DNA of 26,926 nucleotides from an uncultured Oscillospiraceae bacterium. GTDB taxonomy: Bacteria > Bacillota > Clostridia > Oscillospirales > JAAYXM01. Shown here piece after piece: positions 15,498 to 23,855 of this stretch. The position numbers were made by a program, and so were the translations under genes. The notes under the pieces were generated by a model. That model saw only the letters and a list, made by a program, of their open reading frames with translations, did not search any database and had not been told where the DNA came from. Each line of letters begins with the position of its first letter. The first letter of the stretch is position 1. The stretch spans positions 1 through 26,926 of the forward strand of contig CAKUEM010000024.1 in assembly GCA_934646115.1 (NCBI GenBank), given 5' to 3'.

Positions 15498-16049
15498 ATG
15501 TATGAAAAAATAGCAGAAGAAGTGCAATGCGCCGTGCGCGAGCTGATCGATGCGGCAGGACTTTCCGCCGGTGATGTTCTGGTTGTTGGATGCAGCTCGA
15601 GCGAGGTGGGCGGGCATAAAATCGGCTCGGATTCCAGCCTTCCGACCGCGCAGGCGATCTTTCACGCGCTGTATCCCGAGCTGAAGCAGCGCGGTATTTT
15701 CCTCGCGGCGCAGTGCTGCGAGCATTTAAACCGCGCGATCATTACAGAGCGCGCCGTGGCGGAGCGGCAGCACCGCGAGATCGTGAACGTTGTGCCGCAG
15801 CCGAAAGCGGGCGGCTCGTTTGCGACGACTGCGTATGAGAATTTTGACGATCCGGTCGCGGTGGAGGAGATCCGCGCGCAGGCCGGGATGGACATCGGCG
15901 GAACGCTGATCGGCATGCATTTGCAAAAGGTCGCCGTTCCGGTTCGGCTTTCGCTCAAGTCGATCGGCGAGGCAACGCTGATTTGTGCGCGGACCCGCCC
16001 GAAATTTATCGGCGGCGAGCGCGCGCATTACGATCCGTCTTTAAAATAA
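15498..16049 (+). CDS. ywlG: YwlG / TIGR01440 (DUF436) family protein
   Basis: This 183-residue soluble protein belongs to the conserved Firmicutes family of B. subtilis YwlG. Recognisable blocks are VVGCSSSEVGGHKIGSDSS, AAQCCEHLNRA, VVPQPKAGGSFAT, AGMDIGGTLIGMHL and RTRPKFIGGERAHYDP. The paired cysteines in QCCEH and the histidines hint at a metal or cofactor role, but the biochemical function is not established to my knowledge. The ATG at 15498 is used because of its GAAAGGA ribosome site; upstream frame extension overlaps the promoter. A terminator follows 21 nt after the stop. Confidence 0.93.
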   Translation: MYEKIAEEVQCAVRELIDAAGLSAGDVLVVGCSSSEVGGHKIGSDSSLPTAQAIFHALYPELKQRGIFLAAQCCEHLNRAIITERAVAERQHREIVNVVPQPKAGGSFATTAYENFDDPVAVEEIRAQAGMDIGGTLIGMHLQKVAVPVRLSLKSIGEATLICARTRPKFIGGERAHYDPSLK

Positions 16050-16070
16050 GCGCCCTGCTTTATAACGCAA

Positions 16071-16104
16071 AAAAATCCATCCGCTTTATAACGGATGGAT
16101 TTTT
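16071..16104. terminator. Bidirectional terminator, ywlG / glycosyltransferase
   Basis: AAAAATCCATCCG (16071-16083) pairs with CGGATGGATTTTT (16092-16104) around an eight-base loop. The A and T tails on both sides serve the two converging genes. An 11-bp GCTTTATAACG motif is repeated just before and within the loop. Confidence 0.9.
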
Positions 16105-16124
16105 CTTTTGAATCACCGCGCGTC

Positions 16125-17387
16125 CTATTCGTGGATATCCTCGATCGTTTTCGCCACACTGTGCTGAATGGGCTTCCACTCGATCTTGCGGAACAGCGCC
16201 ACGATCGAAATCGGCACATAGGTAAAGATGAAAATCGGGAATGTGAAGGTATATAAAATTTTCTTATATGTCGGCGCATGGATCTGCTTCCACTCTGTGA
16301 TCGTGGTGAGCAGACCGAAAATATAAAGCACCAGATAGAAATTCACAACGGACATGATCGCCGCGAGCAGCGTATATGGGATCATACGCGGCATGGTGGT
16401 CACGTTGAACAGCCCGATCACGAGGAACACCAGGTTCATCACGATGCTGAGCAGCGAAATAAACATCGCGGGCGAAACGGTCATGAACATATCATAGCAG
16501 GAGAAGCTGCGCTTGGTGAGCGCGGTTTTTACCAGGTCGCCGCCGTAATTCACAAACACCTGATAAAAGCCCTTTGCCCAACGCAGACGCTGCCGCCAGG
16601 ACTGTGAAAACAAAACCGGCTGCTCGTCATACAAACGCGCACTGTCGCAATAGCCGATCATGCCGCCCGAGATCGCATTATCCACAGAAAATTCGATATC
16701 TTCGGTCAATAAATGATACTTCCAGCCGCCGTTTTTGCGAATCACGGAATCATGAACGAGAAACCCCGTGCCGGAAACGGCGCAGCTTGTGCCGAGGATC
16801 ATGCGCGCATTGTTGAGATAGCGCGCCTCGCGCAGAAACCAAAGCGACGACCCGGCGGAGATCCAGTTGGAATCATAATTTTTCGAATTCCGGTAGCTGG
16901 TGACCATCAGATAGCCCGCATCGAACACGGTATTCATCTCTTTGATATAATCCCGCTCGAGCAGATTGTCCGCATCGAAAATAAAATAGCCCTCATAGCC
17001 GCGGTCGGCATACTCGGTATGCAGCCGGTGGAACGCATAGTCAAGCGCGTAGCCCTTGCCGACCAGCTCAGTATTGTTGCGCACAAACACGGTTGCCCCT
17101 GCCTCGCGCGCGACCTCTGCCGTATCGTCGGTGCAGTTATCCGCGATGACGAAAATATCAACAAGCTCCTCCGGATAATCCTGCTGGCGAATGCTCGCGA
17201 TCAGGTTCGCGATCACGGCGCGCTCATTGCGCGCGGCGATGATCACGCCATATTTATGGTTTTTTTCCGCAACAAACGCCTTGCTTTTTGAAAACAGCGC
17301 GACAATCGTATACACGATCTGATAAAAATAAAAAATAGTAAAGAGCAAAAATACAACCAGATTAAAGGTGGTTATAAAGGAATACAC
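16125..17387 (-). CDS. Membrane family-2 glycosyltransferase
   Basis: It is a 420-residue processive-type GT2 enzyme of the cellulose/hyaluronan/PNAG synthase architecture. It has an N-terminal transmembrane helix, a cytosolic GT-A domain and several C-terminal helices. Catalytic motifs are present: the nucleotide-binding Asp in ADNCTDDT, the metal DxD as FDADNLL, the acceptor-site TEDIEF and the QRLRW motif. It probably adds sugars from a UDP donor to an envelope or exopolysaccharide, but the product is unknown because no polysaccharide cluster surrounds it. The start is GTG 17387 (MYSFITTFNL), with GGAGG eight bases upstream; the in-frame TTG at 17393 is too close to that site. Confidence 0.9.
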   Translation of the reverse strand: MYSFITTFNLVVFLLFTIFYFYQIVYTIVALFSKSKAFVAEKNHKYGVIIAARNERAVIANLIASIRQQDYPEELVDIFVIADNCTDDTAEVAREAGATVFVRNNTELVGKGYALDYAFHRLHTEYADRGYEGYFIFDADNLLERDYIKEMNTVFDAGYLMVTSYRNSKNYDSNWISAGSSLWFLREARYLNNARMILGTSCAVSGTGFLVHDSVIRKNGGWKYHLLTEDIEFSVDNAISGGMIGYCDSARLYDEQPVLFSQSWRQRLRWAKGFYQVFVNYGGDLVKTALTKRSFSCYDMFMTVSPAMFISLLSIVMNLVFLVIGLFNVTTMPRMIPYTLLAAIMSVVNFYLVLYIFGLLTTITEWKQIHAPTYKKILYTFTFPIFIFTYVPISIVALFRKIEWKPIQHSVAKTIEDIHE

Positions 17388-17427
17388 ACGCAAAACCTCC
17401 TATGATTTACAAACAGGCAGCGCCTAT

Positions 17428-17456
17428 AGTGTACCATATCGCATGATAAAAAACAA
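17428..17456 (-). promoter_or_regulatory. Promoter of the glycosyltransferase gene
   Basis: Minus-strand TTGTTT (17451-17456), 17 bp and TACACT (17428-17433) lie about 40 nt before the glycosyltransferase start. Confidence 0.6.
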
Positions 17457-17506
17457 TTCCTTTTATAAAATGTTTACAATTATTTCGTACTTTTGTTCCT
17501 GTTTAA

Positions 17507-17544
17507 AGCAAGCCTCACCGGGCGATATCCCGATGAGGCTTGCT
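17507..17544. terminator. Hairpin terminator downstream of the surface-protein gene
   Basis: AGCAAGCCTCA (17507-17517) pairs with TGAGGCTTGCT (17534-17544), with further pairing in the loop. It lies 27 nt past the surface-protein stop. The T-rich tail is clearer on the plus strand than on the minus strand, so termination of the minus-strand gene is likely but imperfect. Confidence 0.65.
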
Positions 17545-17570
17545 GTTTATTTTTATTTTTCGCCGCGAAA

Positions 17571-20500
17571 TCAGTGCTGCATCCGATGCAGGAAGGTCAC
17601 GATCTGCGCTCTTGTGCAGTCGTTATGCGGACCAAACAGCCCACCGCCAATGCCCTTGACAATACCGTTCTCAGACGCCCACTTCACCGCGGACGCGTAA
17701 TAGGCATCTTCAGGAACATCGGCAAAGCCCGTTTTCCCGTCGCTCTCCGATGCCTTGGCCGCGCGGGCGAGGAATGTTACGCCGTCAGCGCGGGTGCATG
17801 TGCCGTTCGGGTCAAAACGCGTTTCGTCCACGCCGCGCGCAATGCCTTCGCTCGCCGCCCAGGCGACCGCCTTGGCGTAATACGCATCTGCGGGAACATC
17901 CTCAAAGTGCGCCCGGTCCTCCGGCTCGGGGCTGCCCGCCGCGCGCCACAGGAATGTTACCATCTGGGCGCGGGTGCACGCCGCATCCGGCGCAAAACGC
18001 CGCACGCCGATGCCGCCCGTGATGCCGCGCTCTGCCGCCCAATGGACCGCATCGTAATAATAGCTGTCTTCCAACACATCCTCAAAGAGATCCGGCGCGG
18101 CGCTGTTCGCCGCGAAGCTCGCCTTGACCGTGACCTTGCTTGCGGGCATTGTGAAGCGATATTTGCCCGCGCCCTGATCGGTGAGCGGCAGCTCCTTGCC
18201 GTCCTGATCGAGCACGCGGACCGACTCGGACACATAGCCCTCGCCAGGCATGACCGTGATGGTCACAGTGCTGCCCTTGCTCGCGCTCTTCGCGCTGGCG
18301 CTCACGGCGCCGCTCTGCGTTTTCTCGGGAACGCTGATCGGATAGGTCATGGTTCGGTCGCCATAGCCGGACGAGGAGTTCGCATTGACCTTCAGCGCGC
18401 CGGCGGTGTTTCTCATTACATCATAATTCTCCGCGCCGGTAAAGGTCATGGTGTTCGCGTCGAGCCAGATGATGCGATAGCTGCCCGCCGCGAAGGGCGC
18501 GTTTACTTCCACGTCGCTGTCCTGCTGATAAATCGTGAAGCGCGGCGCGGTGACAGGCGTCAGCGTCTCGCCGTCCGCAAGCCCGGCATAGGCCAGCTTG
18601 AAGGTCGGGATGCCGTCGCTCTGCGTGATGGTCATATCCTCCGGCCCGACCGTGACGGTTCTTCTGCCGATGGTCACGGTGATGGAATCGACCACGTCTG
18701 CATACTCCTCATCGCCATCGATCTTATACCAAACGGTGTAAGTTCCCGCGTTCTTTGCCCCTGGAAGCTCCGCGCCATACGCGCCGTCGTTTAGCTTATA
18801 CTGCATCGCTGCTCCGTCGGTCGTTCCGGCATTGATGAGTACATGCTCCTCGCCGTTATAGACCAGACCGGGCTTTGCGGTCGGCGCGGTGAACACGCGG
18901 TCCGTCTTTTTCTCGACCGTTAAGGTAACGTTGATGAAATAATCCGCAAAATTGCGGCTTGTGACCTTCAGCCTGATCTCGGCAGTCGCGCCGACCTTCG
19001 CGGCGTCATCGACAATCGCAAACCGCAGCTTATTCTCGGCGATAGAGAACCCTCCGTCCAAAACGGTGTTTTGGTCCGTCACTGTGTCGATGATCACTGT
19101 GCCGCCCGGAACAACTTTTTCGCCCAGCTCCACCACGCCGGAATTGCCGTATTTGGCAGAACCGGCGGTCGCTTCAGCGCCGTGCGGCGCTGGGGTGATC
19201 TTCGCCGCGCCCCGGATGACATAGCTCTCGCTATCCATCGCATAATTCCGCGCGGTCGCGGTGTCACGAAGCGTCACGGAGACGGTCACGTCCTCGTTCG
19301 CATCGTCCACATCCGCATCGGGGAAGGCGGCGGAGATGATATAATCCTCACCCCGGATCAGCCGCTCGCCGTTTGCAAACCCCTCAAAGGTCTCGCCGGT
19401 CACGCTGTAGCTGGCGCTGCCGTCATAGACCTTATCGGCGCGCGCTATATCGGTAATGCGAAGCGGTCTCTGGCGGATGGTCGCGGTTGCCGTGGTCTGC
19501 GACTGCTCAGAGAGCGTGTAATTATCCGCGTCGCTGCCGCGCAGCGTTACGGTAAATGTCACGGTTTTATTCTCGTCGGCGTTTGCGTCTGCAAAGCGCG
19601 CGTTCGAGCAGGAGGCGGTCAGGTCGTCATTTCCATGCACGCCGTCGATGATCATATTCTGATCATCCAGCTGCGCGGCGCTCGTCCCGTCATAGGTCTT
19701 ATCCTGCGCCTGAATGCGAGAAACGGTAACGCTCTTCTTCCCCACCGACAGCTCATAGCTTGCGCTGCTCGCGGCATATTTGCCGGGCACCATCGCGGCG
19801 GTCGCCCGGATGGTGGTCTTGCCCGCCTTGTGGATCAGGACCGTGCCATCGGTTTCGACCGTTGCCACGCTGCTGTCGCTGCTGGTATAGCTGATCTCTC
19901 CGCCGCCCTCTGTTTTGTTCACCGCCGCGAGGGTAAAGCGCGCATCGTCGCCATAGGTTTTCTGCACGGCGGTCACGGTCTGCCCATCGCTTTCAAAGCG
20001 CACGTCCTGCGCCGCGCCGTTTATAATGGTAAACACCGTGCTGCCGGTCTTTATGCCGCTGTAGTTTGGCGCAGCGTTGCGGTCAGGCGTGAACCGCCAC
20101 CACAGCATGACCTGATCGCCGACCGCCGCGCGGCTCAGATCAGCGTCCACGGCGCCCAGCATACAGCCCCGATCGGAATACCATGCGACCGTGCCCGGAA
20201 CGCGCTCGAAGCCGTTCTGCAGCAGGATCCCCTCGCCCGTGACGCCGTTTGCCACGGTGATCGCGTCAAGTCCGCTGCCCGCGATCACATCCTGCGCGCC
20301 GGGGATGATCAGCGCATAGCCCGACGGCTGGATCGAGAAGCGCCAGCTTTCGCCCGTTAAATTCCCTTTCACCTTATAGTTATCGCCCTCTGCCACGTCG
20401 ATCTTCACCGTGTAAGTGCCGGCATTGATCGGCGCGCTGACCGCATTGCCCTTGCTGTCATAATACTTCACGGAAATATCGCCGTAGCCGGAAAGCCCTT

Positions 20501-23267
20501 CTCTCGGGTCTACGTCCGCGCTCCAGCCATTGCCGTCATAGACCGCGTTATCCGGGGCGCGGAACTCAAAGTCGCTCGCGGAAAGGTTTCCTTTGAAGAT
20601 GACAAACAACGCCGCAACGCGCACCTCGCCCATCGCGATGCAGGCGCAATACTCGCCCACGGCGGACGGCGCGGTCGTGCCGATAGACGGGCCGATCCCG
20701 GTATACATCGAATAGGTGGCATAGTAGATCTCCGGCGCGTCGATCCCTGCCGCAAAGTCGCACGAGAGCGTCGCCGGCTTGGAATTGCCGTCATAATAGT
20801 TGCGGTCGACCGTTGTGACCGTTGCGCTGCCGCCGCTTGCGTCGCACACGCTGCACTTCGCCTCGATCGTCCCCTCAAAATTAAGACCTACGGACTGCAT
20901 ATCCCGCGCCGCGATGAATTTCCACTGATGCGTATGCTCCTTGAGCACCATCTGATTCACGGACTGCTCCGCGATGTATCTTTTGTCATCGCTCGTGAAG
21001 CTATCCTGCTTGATCCAGCTTGCGTCCGCCGCTTCGGCGAAGGTCACGCTCCTGCCGTTTTGCGGCAGCGCGCTCTGCCCCAGGGTCACGCCGATGCTTG
21101 CGTCGGTCAGCTCGCCGCTCACGGTGATCGGGATGATGTTGCCTTCCGGGTCGTTGTTTAAAAAGACATTGCTGCCGCCCTGCGTTTCATAATAACCGTC
21201 CTGATTTTCCGTGATATTCACCTTGCCGGAAACGGAAAACGAAACGCCGTAGTTTGCATAAATACCGCCGCCTACGGAGCTTGCCGTATTCCGCTTGATC
21301 TCCACGTCCTGCCCATTGATCTCCAGATGGTTGTCTGTATACACGCCGCCGCCCGTGCCGCCTTCGTTCTCCGCCCGGTTGTCAATGATCTTCGCATTGC
21401 CGCCGATCGTCAGCTGGTTGACGGAATAAATGCCCGCGCCTCTGCCGCCGGACGTTTCGCCGCCCACGGCGGTGTTGCCGCTGATCTCGGCATTGCCCTT
21501 GATGGTCGTCCTGCCCTCAGACCAGATGCCGCCGCCCGTGCTGCCGTCTGCGGTCACTTTATTTCCGGTGACCGCGCCGCCATACATGGTGAAGACCGCG
21601 TTGTCCCCAACGCGCACGCCCGCGCCCTCGGTCTCGGTCTCGTTTTCGGCGATGCTGCCGCCATATATGGTGGCTCTCATGCTGCTTCCGCTTATCTGCA
21701 CGCCGCGCCCGGTATATTTCGTGCCGTCGTCCTTCGCGCCGTGCGTGAGCTTGCCGTAAGCGTTGGCGGCGTTGCCCTTTCTGCAGTCGCCGAGCGTCAG
21801 GCTGCCGCCGATGCTCTGTTTTAAGCAAACGACCTCGCTGTTATCCTTGTTCAAAATGATGCTATAGCCGTTTAAGCAGAGCTGAACGTCGCCGGTGATC
21901 AGGATCGGCGCGTCAAGCTCAATATTATCGGTCAGATACCATTTGCCGCCATGCAGCTGATAATAGCCGTCTGAAACCTGCGACCTGTTTCCGCCGAAGC
22001 TCAGGGTTTTGCTGGTTTTGTCATAGGTCAGCGCGACGAACGTCACGTCGTTGTGGCTTTCGTCGGCGCAGTCCGTGCCGATGCAGATCTTGTGCTGGTG
22101 CGCCTGGCCGCGGACCAGGTGCAGATAATTCTCGCTGCGCTTCACGCTGTAAACCGCGTTATCATAATCGTTATCGGGGAAAAATGCGCTTGCGTCATCG
22201 TCCGTCATCTGGTAGGCACTGCCGTCTGCGATCGTGACGAACTTCCCCGCCTCGGCGGGCAGCGATTCCAGCGTTACGCCGATGCTCTTCGCGCCGGACG
22301 TCAGCGCGCCGCCGACATGAAGCGTTGTGCCGCCGGGCAGATACACATTGTTCGGTTCGTCGGAGACCTTGTTGTTTGCAACCGACACATTGCCGGAGAC
22401 CCAAAATCTGTCGTCGGCATACACGCCGCCTCCACTCTGGGTTGCGCTATTGCCGCAGATCTTGCCGCCGCGCATCATAAATATGCCGCCGGCAAACACG
22501 CCGCCACCTCTTTCCGCGGTGTTTGCGTCGCCATCCGCGCTGCCGCCGATCGTGCCGCCGCGCATGGTGAACGTGCCGCCGCCGACATACACGCCGCTGC
22601 CGGAATTCGCGCGGATCGTGCCGTCCTGCATGGTGAATGTGCCGCCGTTTATTTCCACGCCGCCGTTGGAATTATCGCTGATCTCGCCGCCATACATCGC
22701 AAACGTGGTGCCGCTTCCGATCGACACGCCGTGATGCTTATTCCAGGTGATCGTGCCGCCATACATGGTAAAGCTGCCGTCTTCCACAAGCACGCCGTAG
22801 CCGCTGGGTCTCTCGCCCGGAATATACGGATTTTCCACATGCCTGATCACGCCGCTGCCCTTGCAGTCTGTCAGCGTCAGCGCCGCGCCGCCCTCCAGGA
22901 TCAGGATCGCTCCGCTGGCATTGCGCCGGATGCTATGCCCGTTCAGGCAAAGATTGACATTTCCCTGCGCATAGAGCTGGGTGCTCGTTTCGATGTCTCC
23001 GCCCAGATAATAGCTGCCTGCGGGCAGGTAATAGCCATAGCTTGCGTCCCCTTCCAGCTGGGTCGTGCCGGCATAGAGCTTCCCGCTCTTCAAAGTCAGC
23101 TCCTGCGCGTCTGCAAACGCCGTCGCCTTCCCCTCGCTGGGGCAGGCGCAGGCGCTCGTGTGCGTGCAGAGCGGATGGGGGCTGTGCTCCTCCGCCCGCG
23201 CCGTTGTGGGCAACAGTCCGAAGCATAAGGTCAGCGCCAGCAGCAGGCTCAATGATCTCCTCTTCAT
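17571..23267 (-). CDS. Giant secreted SLH-domain surface protein with beta-helix repeats
   Basis: The 1898-residue protein has a Sec signal peptide (1-25, ending ...ARA). Two right-handed beta-helix regions (about 70-340 and 400-760) are built of GGxFTMxGGTIxxN-type rungs such as GGTFTMRGGTI and GGGVYADDRFWVSGNV. Cys/His clusters (HPLCTHTSACAC, HQHKICIGTDC, KCSVC) mark region borders. Then come Ig-like repeats: a BIG2 domain (~1090-1170), YDG repeats (DKTYDGTS, DKVYDGSA) and an MBG-type repeat (GLVYNGEEH). Three C-terminal SLH repeats begin near 1727, 1786 and 1847 and should bind secondary cell-wall polymer. It is probably an adhesin or S-layer-associated protein; the ligand is unknown. AGGAGG precedes the ATG. 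A decayed relative lies at 26045-26372. Confidence 0.93.
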   Translation of the reverse strand: MKRRSLSLLLALTLCFGLLPTTARAEEHSPHPLCTHTSACACPSEGKATAFADAQELTLKSGKLYAGTTQLEGDASYGYYLPAGSYYLGGDIETSTQLYAQGNVNLCLNGHSIRRNASGAILILEGGAALTLTDCKGSGVIRHVENPYIPGERPSGYGVLVEDGSFTMYGGTITWNKHHGVSIGSGTTFAMYGGEISDNSNGGVEINGGTFTMQDGTIRANSGSGVYVGGGTFTMRGGTIGGSADGDANTAERGGGVFAGGIFMMRGGKICGNSATQSGGGVYADDRFWVSGNVSVANNKVSDEPNNVYLPGGTTLHVGGALTSGAKSIGVTLESLPAEAGKFVTIADGSAYQMTDDDASAFFPDNDYDNAVYSVKRSENYLHLVRGQAHQHKICIGTDCADESHNDVTFVALTYDKTSKTLSFGGNRSQVSDGYYQLHGGKWYLTDNIELDAPILITGDVQLCLNGYSIILNKDNSEVVCLKQSIGGSLTLGDCRKGNAANAYGKLTHGAKDDGTKYTGRGVQISGSSMRATIYGGSIAENETETEGAGVRVGDNAVFTMYGGAVTGNKVTADGSTGGGIWSEGRTTIKGNAEISGNTAVGGETSGGRGAGIYSVNQLTIGGNAKIIDNRAENEGGTGGGVYTDNHLEINGQDVEIKRNTASSVGGGIYANYGVSFSVSGKVNITENQDGYYETQGGSNVFLNNDPEGNIIPITVSGELTDASIGVTLGQSALPQNGRSVTFAEAADASWIKQDSFTSDDKRYIAEQSVNQMVLKEHTHQWKFIAARDMQSVGLNFEGTIEAKCSVCDASGGSATVTTVDRNYYDGNSKPATLSCDFAAGIDAPEIYYATYSMYTGIGPSIGTTAPSAVGEYCACIAMGEVRVAALFVIFKGNLSASDFEFRAPDNAVYDGNGWSADVDPREGLSGYGDISVKYYDSKGNAVSAPINAGTYTVKIDVAEGDNYKVKGNLTGESWRFSIQPSGYALIIPGAQDVIAGSGLDAITVANGVTGEGILLQNGFERVPGTVAWYSDRGCMLGAVDADLSRAAVGDQVMLWWRFTPDRNAAPNYSGIKTGSTVFTIINGAAQDVRFESDGQTVTAVQKTYGDDARFTLAAVNKTEGGGEISYTSSDSSVATVETDGTVLIHKAGKTTIRATAAMVPGKYAASSASYELSVGKKSVTVSRIQAQDKTYDGTSAAQLDDQNMIIDGVHGNDDLTASCSNARFADANADENKTVTFTVTLRGSDADNYTLSEQSQTTATATIRQRPLRITDIARADKVYDGSASYSVTGETFEGFANGERLIRGEDYIISAAFPDADVDDANEDVTVSVTLRDTATARNYAMDSESYVIRGAAKITPAPHGAEATAGSAKYGNSGVVELGEKVVPGGTVIIDTVTDQNTVLDGGFSIAENKLRFAIVDDAAKVGATAEIRLKVTSRNFADYFINVTLTVEKKTDRVFTAPTAKPGLVYNGEEHVLINAGTTDGAAMQYKLNDGAYGAELPGAKNAGTYTVWYKIDGDEEYADVVDSITVTIGRRTVTVGPEDMTITQSDGIPTFKLAYAGLADGETLTPVTAPRFTIYQQDSDVEVNAPFAAGSYRIIWLDANTMTFTGAENYDVMRNTAGALKVNANSSSGYGDRTMTYPISVPEKTQSGAVSASAKSASKGSTVTITVMPGEGYVSESVRVLDQDGKELPLTDQGAGKYRFTMPASKVTVKASFAANSAAPDLFEDVLEDSYYYDAVHWAAERGITGGIGVRRFAPDAACTRAQMVTFLWRAAGSPEPEDRAHFEDVPADAYYAKAVAWAASEGIARGVDETRFDPNGTCTRADGVTFLARAAKASESDGKTGFADVPEDAYYASAVKWASENGIVKGIGGGLFGPHNDCTRAQIVTFLHRMQH

Positions 23268-23464
23268 CGCGTTGTACCTCCTGAGTGTTTTTTCGCCCTG
23301 CGCATCGCGCAGAGTTCCTTTTCGCGCAGGCGGAACGCGCCGAAGGCTTCGCCCCGCATGATATATTTTTATTATATACTATTTCGCCCGAAAACGGAAG
23401 CTTTTTGGGGGGAATTTCGCCCGCAAACGCGGGCAAAATGCCTGTTCCTGTGCAGCAAACACGC
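23268..23464. promoter_or_regulatory. Divergent control region of the surface protein and ATPase module
   Basis: On the minus strand TATAAT (23371-23376) has only a poor -35 (TTCCGT) 17 bp upstream, so an activator may be needed. The leader to the surface gene contains a CTGCGC/GCGCAG hairpin (23297-23311). Two similar TTTCGCCCG(A/C)AAACG boxes occur 33 bp apart (23382 and 23415), the first next to the -10 box. They are possible operator sites. No regulator was identified. Confidence 0.45.
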
Positions 23465-23493
23465 TTGACATCGCCGCGCCATGCGGATATAAT
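23465..23493 (+). promoter_or_regulatory. Consensus promoter of the small-protein/ATPase operon
   Basis: TTGACA (23465-23470), 17 bp and TATAAT (23488-23493) match the sigma-A consensus exactly. The ~75-nt leader contains a GC-rich hairpin, CGCCGC/GCGGCG (23513-23535), before the AGGAGG site at 23566-23571. Confidence 0.9.
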
Positions 23494-23576
23494 TTATAAC
23501 GAAAGAGCCATGCGCCGCGCCGGAGAAATGCGGCGGCGCGTTGCCCTGAAATCATAGCATTTGTCAGGAGGTTTTT

Positions 23577-23852
23577 ATGATGTTAAAGAAGATCGGTTTA
23601 TTTGCGGCAGGCGTACTGTTCGGCACCGCCGGTTTTAAAATTCTCGGCAGCAAGGACGCGCAAAAGGTCTATGCCCACACCACCGCCGCCGCCCTGCGCG
23701 CGAAGGAGAACGTTATGACCACGGTCACCGCCGTTCGCGAGAGCGCAAACGACATCTATGCAGAGGCGAAGGCGATCAACGACCAGCGCGCAGAGGCAGA
23801 CGCTGCCGCCATGGTAGAGGACGCTTCTTCGGAGGAAAGCAAGGCGGAATAA
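23577..23852 (+). CDS. Small single-TM protein, DUF6110-like, P-ATPase partner
   Basis: This 91-residue protein has an N-terminal Gly-rich transmembrane helix (KKIGLFAAGVLFGTAGFKIL, residues 4-23). A predicted long amphipathic helix rich in Ala, Glu, Lys and Arg (about 25-80) follows, then an acidic tail (SSEESKAE). From memory the sequence matches Firmicutes DUF6110 proteins, which often precede metal-type P-ATPases. The design resembles mycobacterial PacL proteins, small membrane chaperones of the CtpC efflux ATPase, but the His-rich metal site of PacL1 is absent. AGGAGG lies 5 nt before the first of two adjacent ATGs. It is 3 nt ahead of the ATPase, so one transcript is certain in practice. 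A partner function is inference. Confidence 0.85.
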   Translation: MMLKKIGLFAAGVLFGTAGFKILGSKDAQKVYAHTTAAALRAKENVMTTVTAVRESANDIYAEAKAINDQRAEADAAAMVEDASSEESKAE

Positions 23853-23855
23853 CTT

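Noticed and set aside
22053..23228. 391-codon plus-strand open frame opposite the surface-protein gene
   Set aside because: It is the mirror of repetitive beta-helix codons; the low-complexity Ala/Ile/His pattern indicates a shadow frame.
23419..23434. GCCCGC/GCGGGC hairpin considered as a terminator
   Set aside because: No T-run follows on either strand, and it sits between divergent promoters where no transcript needs ending.
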